From Gilvimarinus xylanilyticus (GTDB taxonomy: Bacteria > Pseudomonadota > Gammaproteobacteria > Pseudomonadales > Cellvibrionaceae), in the NCBI RefSeq assembly GCF_024195295.1, contig NZ_JAMFTH010000001.1, positions 1,729,428 to 1,793,427 on the forward strand: a stretch of DNA of 64,000 nt, read 5' to 3'. The translations under genes were made by a program, and so were the position numbers. Numbering within the stretch: position 1 is the stretch's first letter; each line of letters starts with the position of its first letter. Shown here in pieces: positions 9,127 through 19,024 of this stretch. The notes beneath the pieces were generated by a model, which saw only the letters and a list, made by a program, of their open reading frames with translations, did not search any database and had not been told where the DNA came from.

Positions 9127-9930
9127 TTAATTTAGCTCATAACGGTCAATAATATCCCGCACTAAGCCGCTGCGGACAATGTCATCCCGCTCGAAGCGGT
9201 GTACAAACACCGATTGGAGGTCACTGAGCTTTTCAATCGCGTCCGATAAGCCGTTGGGGCCGCGGATATCGCTTTGCTCAACATCGCCGTTAATTACTAC
9301 CTTGCAGTCCTCGCCGATGCGCGTCAAAAACATCTTCATTTGCGCGATGGAGGTATTCTGCGCCTCATCCAACACCACGAAAGTGCGATTATTAAAGGTT
9401 TTACCCCGCATAAACGCCAGCGGCGCTGCCACAATACGGCCGTGACGCAAACAGTAATCGACTGTGCCCGCGCCCAGGCGCTCGTTAAGAATATCCCGAA
9501 ACGCGTCAATATAGACCGAGAACTTCTCATCCAGGGCACCCGGCAAGAAGCCTAACTGCTCACCTGCCTCGACGGCCGGACGGGTAAGGATAATACGTTC
9601 GATACGCCCCGACTCTAAGGCCTCGGCGGCCAGCGCTCCAGCGCAATAGCTTTTACCGGTACCGGCAGGACCAATACCAAAGGTTAGGTTGTGAGATTTG
9701 ATTGCGTCGATGTATTGCTGCTGGGCGGAGGTTTGTGGTCGGAGAGGTTGGTTGGCACGCTGGGGGGCGTAGGCAGTTTCGAGTTGGCGGGAGGGGGATT
9801 TCATTTCGACGATGTTGCCGTCTTCCCGTCGCTGTTTGCGGCCCGATTTTCCCCGAGCCTTGTTGGCCTTGAAGCCGTTGTCATCCAGATCGTAGTGGTT
9901 GTTGCGTCGTGCGTGAGATCTTTTCGCCAT
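9127..9930 (-). CDS. phoH: PhoH family ATPase
   Basis: 267 residues, close to E. coli PhoH, and without the extra N-terminal extension of YbeZ-type proteins. The first ~65 residues are basic and low in complexity. The P-loop is GPAGTGKS (about residue 95), Walker B reads FVVLDEAQNT (about 180), followed by a conserved GDVEQSDIRG sensor segment. PhoH proteins are cytoplasmic nucleotide-binding proteins linked to phosphate starvation in E. coli and to RNA metabolism; the exact reaction is not settled. It is a single-gene unit with its own terminator. The ATG has an AAGGGA site about 11 bases upstream. Confidence 0.9.
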   Translation of the reverse strand: MAKRSHARRNNHYDLDDNGFKANKARGKSGRKQRREDGNIVEMKSPSRQLETAYAPQRANQPLRPQTSAQQQYIDAIKSHNLTFGIGPAGTGKSYCAGALAAEALESGRIERIILTRPAVEAGEQLGFLPGALDEKFSVYIDAFRDILNERLGAGTVDYCLRHGRIVAAPLAFMRGKTFNNRTFVVLDEAQNTSIAQMKMFLTRIGEDCKVVINGDVEQSDIRGPNGLSDAIEKLSDLQSVFVHRFERDDIVRSGLVRDIIDRYELN

Positions 9931-10233
9931 GGAATTTGTCCCTTTCGGTGCAAAGTTAACAGTGGCGCATCGCGTGTGATGTAAAACTGTCTGTGCCCCG
10001 CGACGAGCCTTGCCAGATTACGCGAAGAAAAATCACTCCTTTGGTTGGATGCATGGATTATCCGGACATTAAAAACACAATATATGCCCTCGAAATCCAT
10101 ACTAAGCCCCATTTATTGTGTTGGTCAACGGTTTTTTAGCAAAACAACAACAGCGCGAAAAAAGGCACCAACAAATGTCATAAAGTTTTATTGTTAGTGT
10201 CATACGCCCTAAATAAACGCACCGAGCAAGCCC
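9931..10233. other. Non-coding region between phoH and mtfA
   Basis: This 303-base gap holds the phoH upstream region. Its right part (about 10140-10203) is AT-rich, with two TGTCAT words exactly 22 bases apart (10176 and 10198). No small ORF with a ribosome site was seen. Confidence 0.6.
10099..10128 (-). promoter_or_regulatory. Candidate phoH promoter
   Basis: On the minus strand TTGACC (10128-10123, 5 of 6) and TAGTAT (10104-10099, 4 of 6) are separated by 18 bases. The transcript would have a leader of roughly 160 bases before phoH. Confidence 0.35.
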
Positions 10234-11001
10234 CTAATTGAGGCGTTTTGAGGGGTCCTGGCGATAAAAGCTGACATAGTTGCGATAGACGTCGGGATAT
10301 TCGGCCCGCAGACGCACTGGCAACTCAAAAAACACCTCCGAGGTCACAGCGACAAATTCGGCGGCATTGGTGGCGGCGTAGCGGTCAATCGCACTGGTCT
10401 CGCCCCGCGAGAGCTTAGCGGTTAAATCATCAAAAGCCTGGCTAAAGCTTGCGGTCCAGTCTCGGCCCGACATCTCCGGCGGTAGAGGAAAGAAGCCATC
10501 GGCGGCGCCATTTAACATATCCAGCTTATGTACGAATTCGTGAATCACCAGGTTGTGGCCATCGATAACGCCCGCATCTGCGGTATCGTCCCAGGCCAAC
10601 ACCACCCCGCCGTGACTCCAGGCCTCGCCCAGCAAGTCGTGCTCGACCTCATGGGCAATACCATATTGATCGACCTGGGTACGCTTGGCGCGAAAGGCGG
10701 CCGGATACACCAGAACCGACGACCAACCCCGATACCAATCAATACCCAAGTGCAAAATAGGTAAACACGCCTGCAGGGCGATCAACAGCGCCATGTTGCC
10801 AGTCAGCACCTGCCCCTTAATGCCGATAAAATCTTTCTCGTGCATAAACACAATCGCCAACTCGCGCAGTTTATGCAATTCCGCATCGCTCAAGCCTTTT
10901 AACACCGGCAACTGAGATAGCACTTGCTGCCAATCGCGGGGGTCAATCGGGTTCTGGCGGATGATCCGCTTGCGCTTCCAGCGCTTGTACCATTGCAGCA
11001 C
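10234..11001 (-). CDS. mtfA: Zinc-dependent peptidase MtfA
   Basis: 255 residues, the usual size. The zinc-binding motif is VIHEFVHKLDMLNG (His-Glu-x-x-His at about residue 150), which is the M90 family signature. The segment SWSHGGVVLAWDD just before it is also typical (here EAWSHGGVVLAWDD). In E. coli MtfA is a cytosolic peptidase that binds and inactivates the glucose repressor Mlc. No Mlc homologue is visible here, so the target may differ. It follows the srmB-like gene by 10 bases on the same strand and probably shares its transcript. Confidence 0.92.
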   Translation of the reverse strand: MLQWYKRWKRKRIIRQNPIDPRDWQQVLSQLPVLKGLSDAELHKLRELAIVFMHEKDFIGIKGQVLTGNMALLIALQACLPILHLGIDWYRGWSSVLVYPAAFRAKRTQVDQYGIAHEVEHDLLGEAWSHGGVVLAWDDTADAGVIDGHNLVIHEFVHKLDMLNGAADGFFPLPPEMSGRDWTASFSQAFDDLTAKLSRGETSAIDRYAATNAAEFVAVTSEVFFELPVRLRAEYPDVYRNYVSFYRQDPSKRLN

Positions 11002-11011
11002 GGGCTACTCC

Positions 11012-12319
11012 TTATTTATTTGACGGTGCAGGTTTGCGCCGCTTGCCGAGGTTTTTCTGGTCGCGCGCGCGTTTTTTTAGCTTAGGCTTATCGGCTTTTT
11101 TAGCGCTTTTTTTCTTTTTGGCTGCCTTAGCGCCCTGGCCACCGGCGGCCTTACCGCTGGATTTTACTTTTTTGGGGCCTTTGTAGTGAGCCTCGAATCC
11201 AGGCACAGTCATCAACTTGGCCGGCGCACCCAGGTGTTGCTCAATACTCGCCATTAAGTCCCAGGTATGAGCCGATACCAGCGATACGACCGTGCCCTCG
11301 CGCCCCGCGCGCGCGGTGCGTCCGGCGCGATGAATAAAACTGGGGACATTAAAGGGCAACTCGGCATTCACCACCAGTTCCACAGCGGGGATATCCAATC
11401 CACGCGCGGCCAGATCAGTACTGAGCAGCACCTTAGCTCTGCCCTGATTAAACGCCTGCAGTGTGAGCTTGCGCCGACGGGCATCAATATCGCCATGCAA
11501 CAAAGCCACGTCAAAGCCAGCTGACTGCAAGACGCCGGCGAGGGTTTGGGCTCGCTCCTTTTTGTTGACGAAGACAATCGCCTGCCGGTATTCCACTTGT
11601 TGCAATAACGCCGGGAGTAGACGGGCAACATGGTCCGGATCATCCACCAGCACCTTGCGCTGCTCGCGCTGATCCGACTGAGACTCAATGGTGACAGTCT
11701 CTAACGTCTCAGGGTTGGTAATAACCTGGATAAAATCCAACACTTGCCGACCGCGAACCGTAGCCGAATAAATTAAGGTTTGCCGCTCGGGATTACAGGC
11801 CAAGGCAATTTGGGTCAGCGCCTCGGAAAAGCCCATGTCCAAGGTACGATCGGCCTCGTCGACCACCAGAAACTCCAGCCCCGATAAGTCCACCTCGCCC
11901 TTGGCCACATACTCGGCCAGACGACCGGGGGTCGCCACCAGAAAGTCCGCCGCCTGCATGTACTGACTCTGGGTCTGCTTGTGATCGCCACCCGTAACCG
12001 CCACCACATTCACCTGATCTTGCTCGCAGAGTTTGCGCGCCTCGCCCACAATCTGACGCGCCAACTCTCGCGTCGGGGTTAGCACCAAAGCCCGTACCTG
12101 TTTCTTCGCCTTGCGAGCCTGTAAAAGCTCCAACACAGGCAGCACAAACGCCAGAGTCTTGCCCGACCCCGTGGGGGCGCTCACCAAAACATCAGCCCCG
12201 TCCAAAACCGGCTCAATCGCTGCCTGTTGCACGGGAGTAGGCTCGATAATTCGTCTGGAGGACAGAGCCGCTAACAGAGGCGCGTACTCAATACCGGCAA
12301 ATGAGGTTAACTCGGACAT
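11012..12319 (-). CDS. srmB: DEAD-box RNA helicase, SrmB-like
   Basis: 435 residues from the chosen start. Motifs in order: Q-motif PTPVQQAAI, Walker A APTGSGKT, PTRELA, DEAD in FLVVDEADRTLDMGF, SAT, and HRAGRTARAGR. The Lys-rich tail ends in KKRARDQKNLGKRRKP, which closely matches the distinctive end of E. coli SrmB, so the assignment goes beyond a general DEAD-box call. SrmB helps early 50S ribosome assembly. An ATG nine codons upstream (12346) is rejected because it lies immediately after the T-run of the oadB terminator. The ATG at 12319 begins the conserved MSELTSFAGI, although its ribosome site is weak. Confidence 0.85.
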   Translation of the reverse strand: MSELTSFAGIEYAPLLAALSSRRIIEPTPVQQAAIEPVLDGADVLVSAPTGSGKTLAFVLPVLELLQARKAKKQVRALVLTPTRELARQIVGEARKLCEQDQVNVVAVTGGDHKQTQSQYMQAADFLVATPGRLAEYVAKGEVDLSGLEFLVVDEADRTLDMGFSEALTQIALACNPERQTLIYSATVRGRQVLDFIQVITNPETLETVTIESQSDQREQRKVLVDDPDHVARLLPALLQQVEYRQAIVFVNKKERAQTLAGVLQSAGFDVALLHGDIDARRRKLTLQAFNQGRAKVLLSTDLAARGLDIPAVELVVNAELPFNVPSFIHRAGRTARAGREGTVVSLVSAHTWDLMASIEQHLGAPAKLMTVPGFEAHYKGPKKVKSSGKAAGGQGAKAAKKKKSAKKADKPKLKKRARDQKNLGKRRKPAPSNK

Positions 12320-12333
12320 TTTTAAGACCACAT

Positions 12334-12362
12334 AAAAAAGCGCCACACTCAGGGTGTGGCGC
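12334..12362 (-). terminator. Rho-independent terminator of the oadGAB operon
   Basis: On the minus strand a nine-pair hairpin (GCGCCACAC-CCTGA-GTGTGGCGC) is followed by TTTTTT. It lies 36 bases after the oadB stop and just before the srmB-like gene. Confidence 0.93.
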
Positions 12363-12397
12363 GGGATTGTGACAACATTAAACCGTTGCTTAAGGCT

Positions 12398-13708
12398 TTA
12401 CGTCAAAGACGAGACAATCGAAATCATTACCCCCGCCGCCACGGCCGAGCCAATCACACCGGCCACATTGGGGCCCATAGCGTGCATCAGCAGGTAGTTT
12501 TGCGGGTTGGCTTCCAGACCGACTTTGTTGGAAACCCGGGCCGCCATTGGCACCGCCGATACCCCAGCCGAGCCAATCAGCGGATTGATCTTTTGTTTGA
12601 CGAACATATTCATAAACTTGGCGGTCAATACCCCCATGGCGGTACCGATTGCAAAGGCGACAATCCCCAAAATCAGAATGCCCAAGGTTTTGGGGTCCAG
12701 GAATTTGTCGGCCGCCAACTTGGAACCCACCGACAGGCCCAAGAAAATCGTGGTGATATTGATCAGTGCATTCTGCGCCGTATCGCTCAAGCGCTCTACC
12801 ACACCACATTCGCGCATCAGGTTACCGAAGCAGAACATGCCCAGCAGGGGCGCGGCACTGGGTAGAATCAACGCCACCAGAATCAGCAGAATCAGCGGGA
12901 ATACGATTTTTTCCCGGCGCGATACTACGCGCAGTTGCTCCATGCGAATCACGCGCTCTTCCTGGGTGGTCAAAAGACGCATGATCGGCGGCTGAATCAT
13001 AGGCACCAGCGCCATGTATGAATAGGCCGCAACGGCAATCGCACCCAGCAGCTCCGGCGAGAGAATGCTGGCCACGTAGATGGCGGTTGGACCATCGGCG
13101 CCGCCGATAATCCCGATGGCGGCGGCATCGGCGATGGAAAAATCAATCACCCCGGTCACCGACAGGCCCACAGCGCCCATCACTGTGGCAAAAATACCAA
13201 ACTGCGCGGCGGCCCCCAAAAACAGAGTTTTGGGGTTGGCGAGCAAGGGGCCAAAGTCGGTCATGGCACCCACACCCATAAAGATCACCAGCGGAGCAAC
13301 ACCACTGCCAATGGCCACGCTGTAAAAGTTGTACAGCATGCCGTTGGCGTACCCCAAATCGGTGGCCAGGCGGTAAGCGTCGGCCTGAACCGCAGCGGGA
13401 GCCTGGTTATAGGCGGCGGTTAGCGCTTTGATACCGGCATCGGCCTGTTCGCCCAGCAATTGCGCCAACGGGCCCACCACCTCGGGGTAACCGGAGTAAA
13501 AGGCGTTTTCCACTGCAGACATTGCCAGGCCGCCGCCGGGTATATTGGCCAAAATACAGCCAAAACCGATGGGTACCAGCAATAGGGGCTCAAAACCTTT
13601 GCGAATCGCAAGGAACAACAGGCCCAACCCGATAAGCATCATAAAGGCCTGGCCCATATCCATATGATACAGGCCCGAGTCGTGCCAAAGACGTAAGAAA
13701 TTCTGCAT
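12398..13708 (-). CDS. oadB: Sodium-pumping oxaloacetate decarboxylase, beta subunit
   Basis: 436 residues and very hydrophobic, with about nine to eleven membrane segments. Conserved segments of the family are present: [35 protein letters not shown], and a C-terminal [18 protein letters not shown]. In OadB the Asp of the DFxPLL region and polar residues of the later helices carry sodium. It decarboxylates the carboxybiotin of OadA and couples this to export of two Na+ across the inner membrane. Third gene of oadG-oadA-oadB, 25 bases after oadA. Confidence 0.95.
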   Translation of the reverse strand: MQNFLRLWHDSGLYHMDMGQAFMMLIGLGLLFLAIRKGFEPLLLVPIGFGCILANIPGGGLAMSAVENAFYSGYPEVVGPLAQLLGEQADAGIKALTAAYNQAPAAVQADAYRLATDLGYANGMLYNFYSVAIGSGVAPLVIFMGVGAMTDFGPLLANPKTLFLGAAAQFGIFATVMGAVGLSVTGVIDFSIADAAAIGIIGGADGPTAIYVASILSPELLGAIAVAAYSYMALVPMIQPPIMRLLTTQEERVIRMEQLRVVSRREKIVFPLILLILVALILPSAAPLLGMFCFGNLMRECGVVERLSDTAQNALINITTIFLGLSVGSKLAADKFLDPKTLGILILGIVAFAIGTAMGVLTAKFMNMFVKQKINPLIGSAGVSAVPMAARVSNKVGLEANPQNYLLMHAMGPNVAGVIGSAVAAGVMISIVSSLT

Positions 13709-13733
13709 AGTCTTCTCTCAAATCCTCAGGCCG

Positions 13734-15518
13734 TTAGCTGATGCTCAGAAGGTTATCGCCGGCGGCCACTGCGTCGCCCGCCTGTACGTTAATGGAAGCC
13801 ACGGTGCCGGCGCGGGGCGCACTGACTTCGGATTCCATTTTCATAGCTTCCAGGGTCAGCAGGGTATCGCCCTCGGCAACCAGGTCGCCGGGCTGCACCG
13901 CCAAACGCACAATAGTGCCGCCCAGGGGCGCGGGAACCGGTTCACCAGAACCACCGCCCGCGGGCGCTGCGGCAGGCGAAGCACCCGAACCACCGACCGG
14001 AGCCAGACCGGTAATGTCGCCGCCATTGTTGACAGTCACCGTGTATTTTTTACCTTCCACCTCTACGGTGTAGATCTCATCGCCACCGTCGGTGGTGGGC
14101 ACAGAGCCTTCTTTGCCGGTCGGCGCCGGCTCAAAAGCATCCGGGTTGCCGCGATTTTGCAGAAACTTCAGGCCAACCTGGGGAAAGAGTGCGTAAGTAA
14201 GAACATCATCCACCTGGCCCTCGCCCTCGGTCAGGCTGATGCCCTTGTCTTTGGCCTCGGCCAGCAGCTCGTCGGTCAGCTTGCTAAACTCCGGCTCAAT
14301 CAAATCGGCCGGGCGACAGGTAATCGGGTCTTTATCGCCCAATACCCGCTGCTGCAACTCTTTATTCACCTCCGCCGGGGCCGAGCCATACTCGCCCTTT
14401 AACACGCCTTCGGTCTCGCGGGTAATGGTTTTATAGCGCTCACCGGTTAATACGTTCATAACCGCTTGCGAGCCCACAATTTGCGAGGTGGGGGTTACCA
14501 AAGGGATATACCCCAAATCTTCACGCACGCGGGGTATCTCGGCCAGCACATCGTCCAGTTTGTCGGTGGCATTTTGCTCGCGCAGCTGATTTTCCATATT
14601 GGTCAGCATGCCGCCCGGCACCTGGGCTACCAGAATGCGTGAATCTACGCCTTTCAACGCACCCTCAAACTGGGCGTACTTTTTCCGCACTTCGCGGAAG
14701 TAGCCGGCGATATCTTCCAGCAGGTGAATGTCCAAGCCGGTATCGCGATCGGTACCTTCCAAGCTCGCCACCAGGGTCTCGGTGGGACTGTGGCCGTAGG
14801 TCATGGACATAGAGGAGATAGCGGTGTCGACATTGTCGATACCCGCTTCCACGCACTTGAGGTTAGTGGCGTGAGCCAGGCCGGTGGTGGCATGGCTTTG
14901 CATATGAATGGGGATAGAACAGCTTTCTTTTAAGCGCTTAACCAGCTCGTAACCCACATAGGGCTTGAGCAAGCCGGCCATGTCTTTAATGGCAATGGAG
15001 TCGGCGCCCATGTCTTCGATGCGCTTACCCTGTTCGACCCAGCCTTCCAATGTATGTACCGGGCTCAGGGTGTAGGCGATGGTCCCTTGAGCGTGTTTGC
15101 CCTGGTTTTTAACCGCCTTTAGCGCCGCTTCGATATTGCGCATATCGTTCATGGCATCGAATACGCGGAACACATCGACACCGTTGGTAGCAGCGCGCTC
15201 GACAAATTTTTCCACCACATCGTCGGCATAGTGACGATAGCCCAGCAGGTTTTGCCCACGCAGCAGCATTTGCATTTGCGTTTTGGGCATGGCCTTTTTC
15301 AGCTCGCGAATGCGGTGCCAGGGGTCTTCCCCCAAATAGCGGATACAACTGTCAAAGGTGGCGCCGCCCCATGTTTCGAGGGACCAAAAGCCTACGGAAT
15401 CCAGCTTTTCGGCAATTGGCAGCATGTCATCCAGACGCATGCGGGTGGCAAATAATGACTGGTGCGCATCGCGCAGAACCACGTCGGTAATACCCAGTGG
15501 TTTTTTAGCCTCGCTCAT
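13734..15518 (-). CDS. oadA: Oxaloacetate decarboxylase, alpha subunit (biotin protein)
   Basis: 594 residues. The N-terminal carboxyltransferase barrel begins with the typical [11 protein letters not shown] and contains RxFDAMND ([15 protein letters not shown]) and [11 protein letters not shown], whose His residues help bind the metal. A Pro/Ala/Gly-rich linker (about 500-530) precedes a biotinyl domain with EAMKMES, whose Lys is biotinylated. It transfers CO2 from oxaloacetate to biotin in the cytoplasm. It works with OadB (membrane pump) and OadG (assembly). No citrate lyase genes are in the window, so a role in anaplerotic balance and sodium pumping is as likely as citrate fermentation. 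Confidence 0.95.
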   Translation of the reverse strand: MSEAKKPLGITDVVLRDAHQSLFATRMRLDDMLPIAEKLDSVGFWSLETWGGATFDSCIRYLGEDPWHRIRELKKAMPKTQMQMLLRGQNLLGYRHYADDVVEKFVERAATNGVDVFRVFDAMNDMRNIEAALKAVKNQGKHAQGTIAYTLSPVHTLEGWVEQGKRIEDMGADSIAIKDMAGLLKPYVGYELVKRLKESCSIPIHMQSHATTGLAHATNLKCVEAGIDNVDTAISSMSMTYGHSPTETLVASLEGTDRDTGLDIHLLEDIAGYFREVRKKYAQFEGALKGVDSRILVAQVPGGMLTNMENQLREQNATDKLDDVLAEIPRVREDLGYIPLVTPTSQIVGSQAVMNVLTGERYKTITRETEGVLKGEYGSAPAEVNKELQQRVLGDKDPITCRPADLIEPEFSKLTDELLAEAKDKGISLTEGEGQVDDVLTYALFPQVGLKFLQNRGNPDAFEPAPTGKEGSVPTTDGGDEIYTVEVEGKKYTVTVNNGGDITGLAPVGGSGASPAAAPAGGGSGEPVPAPLGGTIVRLAVQPGDLVAEGDTLLTLEAMKMESEVSAPRAGTVASINVQAGDAVAAGDNLLSIS

Positions 15519-15575
15519 GGCGTTTCTACCCCAAATTAATCTGTCTTAAACTTGTACATAGAGCGCAGTGCGCTA

Positions 15576-15824
15576 TCACTTATGCGATTGTCGGTGTTGG
15601 CGAAGGGCCTGTTCAATCACCTTTTGAATACGCGGCTCCACCTGAGCGCCGCTGCTCGGACGCTCTTTCTTCTTCGGCTCGATAACAACCGGATCGGGAA
15701 AGTAGCGAAGCATCAGGCGGGACATAATGCCTGTAGCAATGACCAGTACGGTAAGGAACACGAGAACGGTTCCCATGCCATAAATCATCAGGTCCATGCC
15801 CTGCTGCAACAGTGTTTCTTGCAT
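15576..15824 (-). CDS. oadG: Oxaloacetate decarboxylase, gamma subunit
   Basis: 82 residues from the ATG at 15824, which has the site GAAGGTAG seven bases upstream. A longer frame starting at 15860 is possible but adds a segment with no family counterpart. One membrane helix (YGMGTVLVFLTVLVIATGIM, residues about 15-34) is followed by a polar tail rich in Lys, Gln and His. In the family this tail binds zinc and OadA, and anchors the complex. It is the first gene of the operon. Confidence 0.88.
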   Translation of the reverse strand: MQETLLQQGMDLMIYGMGTVLVFLTVLVIATGIMSRLMLRYFPDPVVIEPKKKERPSSGAQVEPRIQKVIEQALRQHRQSHK

Positions 15825-16098
15825 AGCGACTACCTTCTGCAAAGTTAAGCAGCCGGGCACCAGCGCCCAACTGCCCGCGAAAAACGGCCGTGCATTTTCT
15901 CTTATCTTTCATAAACTTACAAGACAAGCGCATAAGCACACTTTGCCACGGGGGAGCTTTAGGGGTAATTTTAGCGAAATTATCCGACTTTCACCCCAAA
16001 TAAGCGCCACTTTACTGCAATATTTGGCACACCTAGCATCGAGCACATTCTCGTGTAAAATGCCGCCCCATTAACCAAGCTCGGCAAACAACTCCCCT

Positions 16099-17088
16099 AT
16101 GCGCATTCATTTAGCCCCGATGGAAGGGGTCGTCGATTATTTAGTTCGCGATATGCTCACTCAGGTGGGCGGCATTGACCAGTGCGTAACCGAGTTTGTC
16201 CGGGTGGTGGACCAGCCCTTGCCGCGCCGGGTATTTCGCCGCATCTGTCCCGAACTGGAAAACGGCTGCCGGACGCCCGCGCGAACCCCCGTCAAATTGC
16301 AACTGCTGGGCGGCCAGCCGGATCCTGTGGCCGAGAATGCCAGGCGGGCCGTGCGAGCGGGGGCTCTATCAATCGACCTCAACTTTGGCTGCCCAGCCAA
16401 AACCGTTAACAAAAGCGATGGTGGAGCCTGCCTACTGCAAACCCCCAGCCGGGTGTTCGCTATTGTCGAGGCAGTGCGCCAGGCTGTGCCCGACGACATT
16501 CCCGTCAGTGCCAAAATTCGCCTGGGCTTCGCCGATCGCTCCAGCTATCTGGAAAATGCCATGGCCTGCCAGGAGGGCGGCGCCGACGAGCTAGTAGTGC
16601 ACGCGCGCTCCAAGGTGGACGGCTACAAACCTCCCGCCTACTGGGACTATATAGGACGCATCAAACAGCGCCTGAGCATCCCGGTTATTGCCAACGGGGA
16701 AATCTGGTCGGTGGCCGACTACCTGAACTGCCGCACACAGTCAGGCTGCGATGACGTTATGCTGGGGCGCGGTCTGCTGGCCTGCCCTGACCTACCCCTG
16801 CAGATTAAAGCCCATTTGCGCGGTGAGAGCTATCGCGCCATGAGCTGGCTTGAGGCCTGCGAACTTCTGCACGATTACTATCGCACCAGCTTCCCCATTT
16901 ATCCGCTCAAGCACGCAGGCAACCGTATTAAGCAGTGGCTGATGTACCTGCAATTCCACTACCCGCAAGCAAAAGCATTTTTTGAAGCCATTAAGCGCGA
17001 ACGCGACCCGGATGCGCTAGAGCAAGCTTTTGTACGCCAACTTAGCGGTGATTGCGCTGCTCCAGACGCGGCTCTGACACTGCCGTAA
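16099..17088 (+). CDS. dusC: tRNA-dihydrouridine(16) synthase
   Basis: 329 residues. It opens with MRIHLAPMEGVVDYLVRDML, the DusC form of the FMN-binding start, and has DLNFGCPAKTVNKSDGGACL with the catalytic Cys, then VSAKIRLGF and GRGLLACPDL. It reduces uridine 16 in the D-loop of tRNAs with FMN and NADPH. Its last 47 bases overlap the 3' end of the convergent ggt gene, so both stop codons lie within the other coding sequence. Confidence 0.93.
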   Translation: MRIHLAPMEGVVDYLVRDMLTQVGGIDQCVTEFVRVVDQPLPRRVFRRICPELENGCRTPARTPVKLQLLGGQPDPVAENARRAVRAGALSIDLNFGCPAKTVNKSDGGACLLQTPSRVFAIVEAVRQAVPDDIPVSAKIRLGFADRSSYLENAMACQEGGADELVVHARSKVDGYKPPAYWDYIGRIKQRLSIPVIANGEIWSVADYLNCRTQSGCDDVMLGRGLLACPDLPLQIKAHLRGESYRAMSWLEACELLHDYYRTSFPIYPLKHAGNRIKQWLMYLQFHYPQAKAFFEAIKRERDPDALEQAFVRQLSGDCAAPDAALTLP

Positions 17089-18727
17089 ACTGCCCATCGC
17101 GCCACTCAATCGCCTGGGTCGAGCCGTAGGGGCCCAGGGTTTTCATTTCATGCCCCAACTCAGCCAATCCCTTGCGCAACGATTCTGCCGCACTCTTTTC
17201 CAGGTACAAAGCATTAGGGCGCCATTGGTGATGAATTCTGGGGGTCGCCAAGGCCTCGTACAGGGGCAACCCCAAATCGATATGGTTAATAATACCCTGC
17301 ACAACCTGGGTGATGATGGTGGGCCCACCGGCCGCCCCCAACGTCATAACCGGCTTGCCCTCACGCAGCACTAAAGTGGGACTCATACTCGACAGGGGGC
17401 GCTTACCCGGCGCAATGGCATTGGCCTCGCTGCCGACCAACCCGTAAATATTGGGCACGCCGGGCCGGGCAACAAAGTCATCCATCTGATTATTCATCAC
17501 CACACCCGTACCGGGAATAACCACCTTAGAGCCAAAATCGGTATTGACCGTGGTGGTAATAGCCACCCAATTGCCCTCGCTGTCGGCGGTGGCGATATGA
17601 GTGGTGTGCTTATCAAATAAATCCACCTCGGCATTGGCCGGGGTGCCATGCCCGGTATCCGCGAGAGTCTTTTTAAGACTGATTAGCTTGGCCCGCTCGC
17701 GCGCATAGCGCTCGCTGATCAAACCTTTGGGAACATCCACAAAAGCCGGGTCCCCCAACCAGTAGGCACGGTCGGCAAAAGCGAGTTTCATCGCCTCGGC
17801 GATCAGGTGATAGCGACTGACGTTATCCAGCTTACGCAAATCAAAGGGCTTGAGGGTATTGAGAATCTCGGCCACGTGCACCCCGCCCGAACTGGGGGGA
17901 CCGAAGCCGACAATTTCATAACCGCGATAATCGCTGCGCACTGGCTCGCGGCGGTGCATCTGATAGGCGGCAAAATCCTTGGCGTCGATCATACCGCCAT
18001 TGTCATTCATCCACTTCTCAACCGCCCGAGCAAAGTCTCCGCGATAAAAGTAGTCCGCTCCCTGCTTGGCAAGCTGGCGGTAGGTTTGCGCCAAATCTTT
18101 TTGTATCAGTTTATGGCCTGCAGGCCAGGGCTCACCTTGAGGGCTAAGCAATACCTTAGCTGAACCCGAAAAACCGGCCAGTACCTCTCGGTGGCGCGCC
18201 AAGCGCTCGGCATAAATCGCATCAATGGCAAACCCCTGCTCCGCCAGATCAATCGCAGGCTGATATACTTTTGCACGCTCTAACGCGCCGCCTTTTTTGA
18301 GCATATAATCGTAGACGGCTACCGATCCCGGTACGCCAGAGGCCAAAGCTCCGGTGCGACTGAGCGACTTCACCACTTCGCCATCACGCACATACATCGC
18401 CCGCGACGCCTTTGCGGGCGCCATTTCACGGCCATCTAGCGCCTCTACCGAGCCATCGGCCCAGCGAACTATGGCGAAGCAACCACCTCCGATTCCCGAG
18501 TTATGGCCATCCACAACCCCCAGTGCCAGGGCCGCTGCCACAGCGGCATCCACCGCATTACCCCCCTTTTCCAGAACCTGCATGGCGGCCTCGGTGGCCC
18601 GGGGCTGCACAGTAGCCACGGCCACTTTACCGTCAGCACTGACCCGGGCATAACCCTCCATTGCCCCGTAAGCATTCAGCCCCAATGCCAGCCACAGCGC
18701 TATTAAGGTCGATCCAAAAACCTTCAT
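17042..18727 (-). CDS. ggt: Gamma-glutamyltranspeptidase
   Basis: 561 residues from the ATG at 18727, preceded by GGTGGGAG. A longer frame to 18820 would cross the terminator at 18779-18808 and is rejected. Residues 1 to about 22 are a signal peptide (MKVFGSTLIALWLALGLNAYG). The proenzyme cleavage site is in KHTTHIATAD: the second Thr becomes the N-terminal nucleophile of the small subunit. Later motifs SSMSPTLV and GAAGGPTIITQ are typical. The enzyme acts in the periplasm on glutathione and other gamma-glutamyl compounds. It stands alone and converges on dusC. Confidence 0.93.
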   Translation of the reverse strand: MKVFGSTLIALWLALGLNAYGAMEGYARVSADGKVAVATVQPRATEAAMQVLEKGGNAVDAAVAAALALGVVDGHNSGIGGGCFAIVRWADGSVEALDGREMAPAKASRAMYVRDGEVVKSLSRTGALASGVPGSVAVYDYMLKKGGALERAKVYQPAIDLAEQGFAIDAIYAERLARHREVLAGFSGSAKVLLSPQGEPWPAGHKLIQKDLAQTYRQLAKQGADYFYRGDFARAVEKWMNDNGGMIDAKDFAAYQMHRREPVRSDYRGYEIVGFGPPSSGGVHVAEILNTLKPFDLRKLDNVSRYHLIAEAMKLAFADRAYWLGDPAFVDVPKGLISERYARERAKLISLKKTLADTGHGTPANAEVDLFDKHTTHIATADSEGNWVAITTTVNTDFGSKVVIPGTGVVMNNQMDDFVARPGVPNIYGLVGSEANAIAPGKRPLSSMSPTLVLREGKPVMTLGAAGGPTIITQVVQGIINHIDLGLPLYEALATPRIHHQWRPNALYLEKSAAESLRKGLAELGHEMKTLGPYGSTQAIEWRDGQFTAVSEPRLEQRNHR

Positions 18728-18778
18728 GTTTTCTCCCACCTTGCCCCCAAAAGTCCAGAGTAACAAATGGCCAATACC

Positions 18779-18808
18779 AAAAAGCCCCCGCCGACAGCGA
18801 GGGCTTTT
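18779..18808 (-). terminator. Rho-independent terminator after the small ORF
   Basis: AAAAGCCC pairs with GGGCTTTT around a 13-base loop. On the minus strand it is followed by a T-run and sits 31 bases after the stop of the 39-codon ORF and 52 bases before the ggt ATG. It may also work on the plus strand. Confidence 0.75.
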
Positions 18809-18839
18809 AACGCCAAACACGAGACAGGGGCCAGATCAT

Positions 18840-18959
18840 TTAAACCCAAAAATGGTTGCCGCGCACACCCTCTAAGCCCATAAATGCGCTCAGCTTGCCG
18901 CGGCGCACCACGCGAAAACTGATAACCGAGAATAACAAGTACTGCTTAACCTTGCCCAT
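18840..18959 (-). CDS. Small ORF of 39 residues, unknown
   Basis: The ATG at 18957-18959 has AGAGG seven bases upstream and the frame ends with TAA at 18840-18842. The product (starting MGKVKQYLLFSVISFRVV, ending RGNHFWV) is basic, with a hydrophobic stretch near residues 7-18 that is too short and charged for a clear membrane helix. It is enclosed by two strong terminators (18992-19024 upstream and 18779-18808 downstream), which marks it as its own short transcript. I do not recognise the family. It may instead be a chance frame inside a small RNA gene. Confidence 0.45.
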   Translation of the reverse strand: MGKVKQYLLFSVISFRVVRRGKLSAFMGLEGVRGNHFWV

Positions 18960-18991
18960 AAATACCTCTACCACTTAGCTTTTTCACAAAC

Positions 18992-19024
18992 AAAAAAAGC
19001 CCACCGGTTTAGGGTGAGCTTTTT
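18992..19024. terminator. Rho-independent terminator, possibly bidirectional
   Basis: AAAGCCCACC pairs with GGGTGAGCTTT with one mismatch, and T-runs occur on both strands. On minus it lies about 33 bases upstream of the small ORF, so it either ends an upstream transcript or acts as a leader attenuator. Confidence 0.75.

Noticed and set aside
12320-12346. Nine-codon N-terminal extension of the srmB-like gene
   Set aside because: The upstream ATG sits directly after the T-run of the oad terminator and has no ribosome site; the conserved protein starts at 12319.
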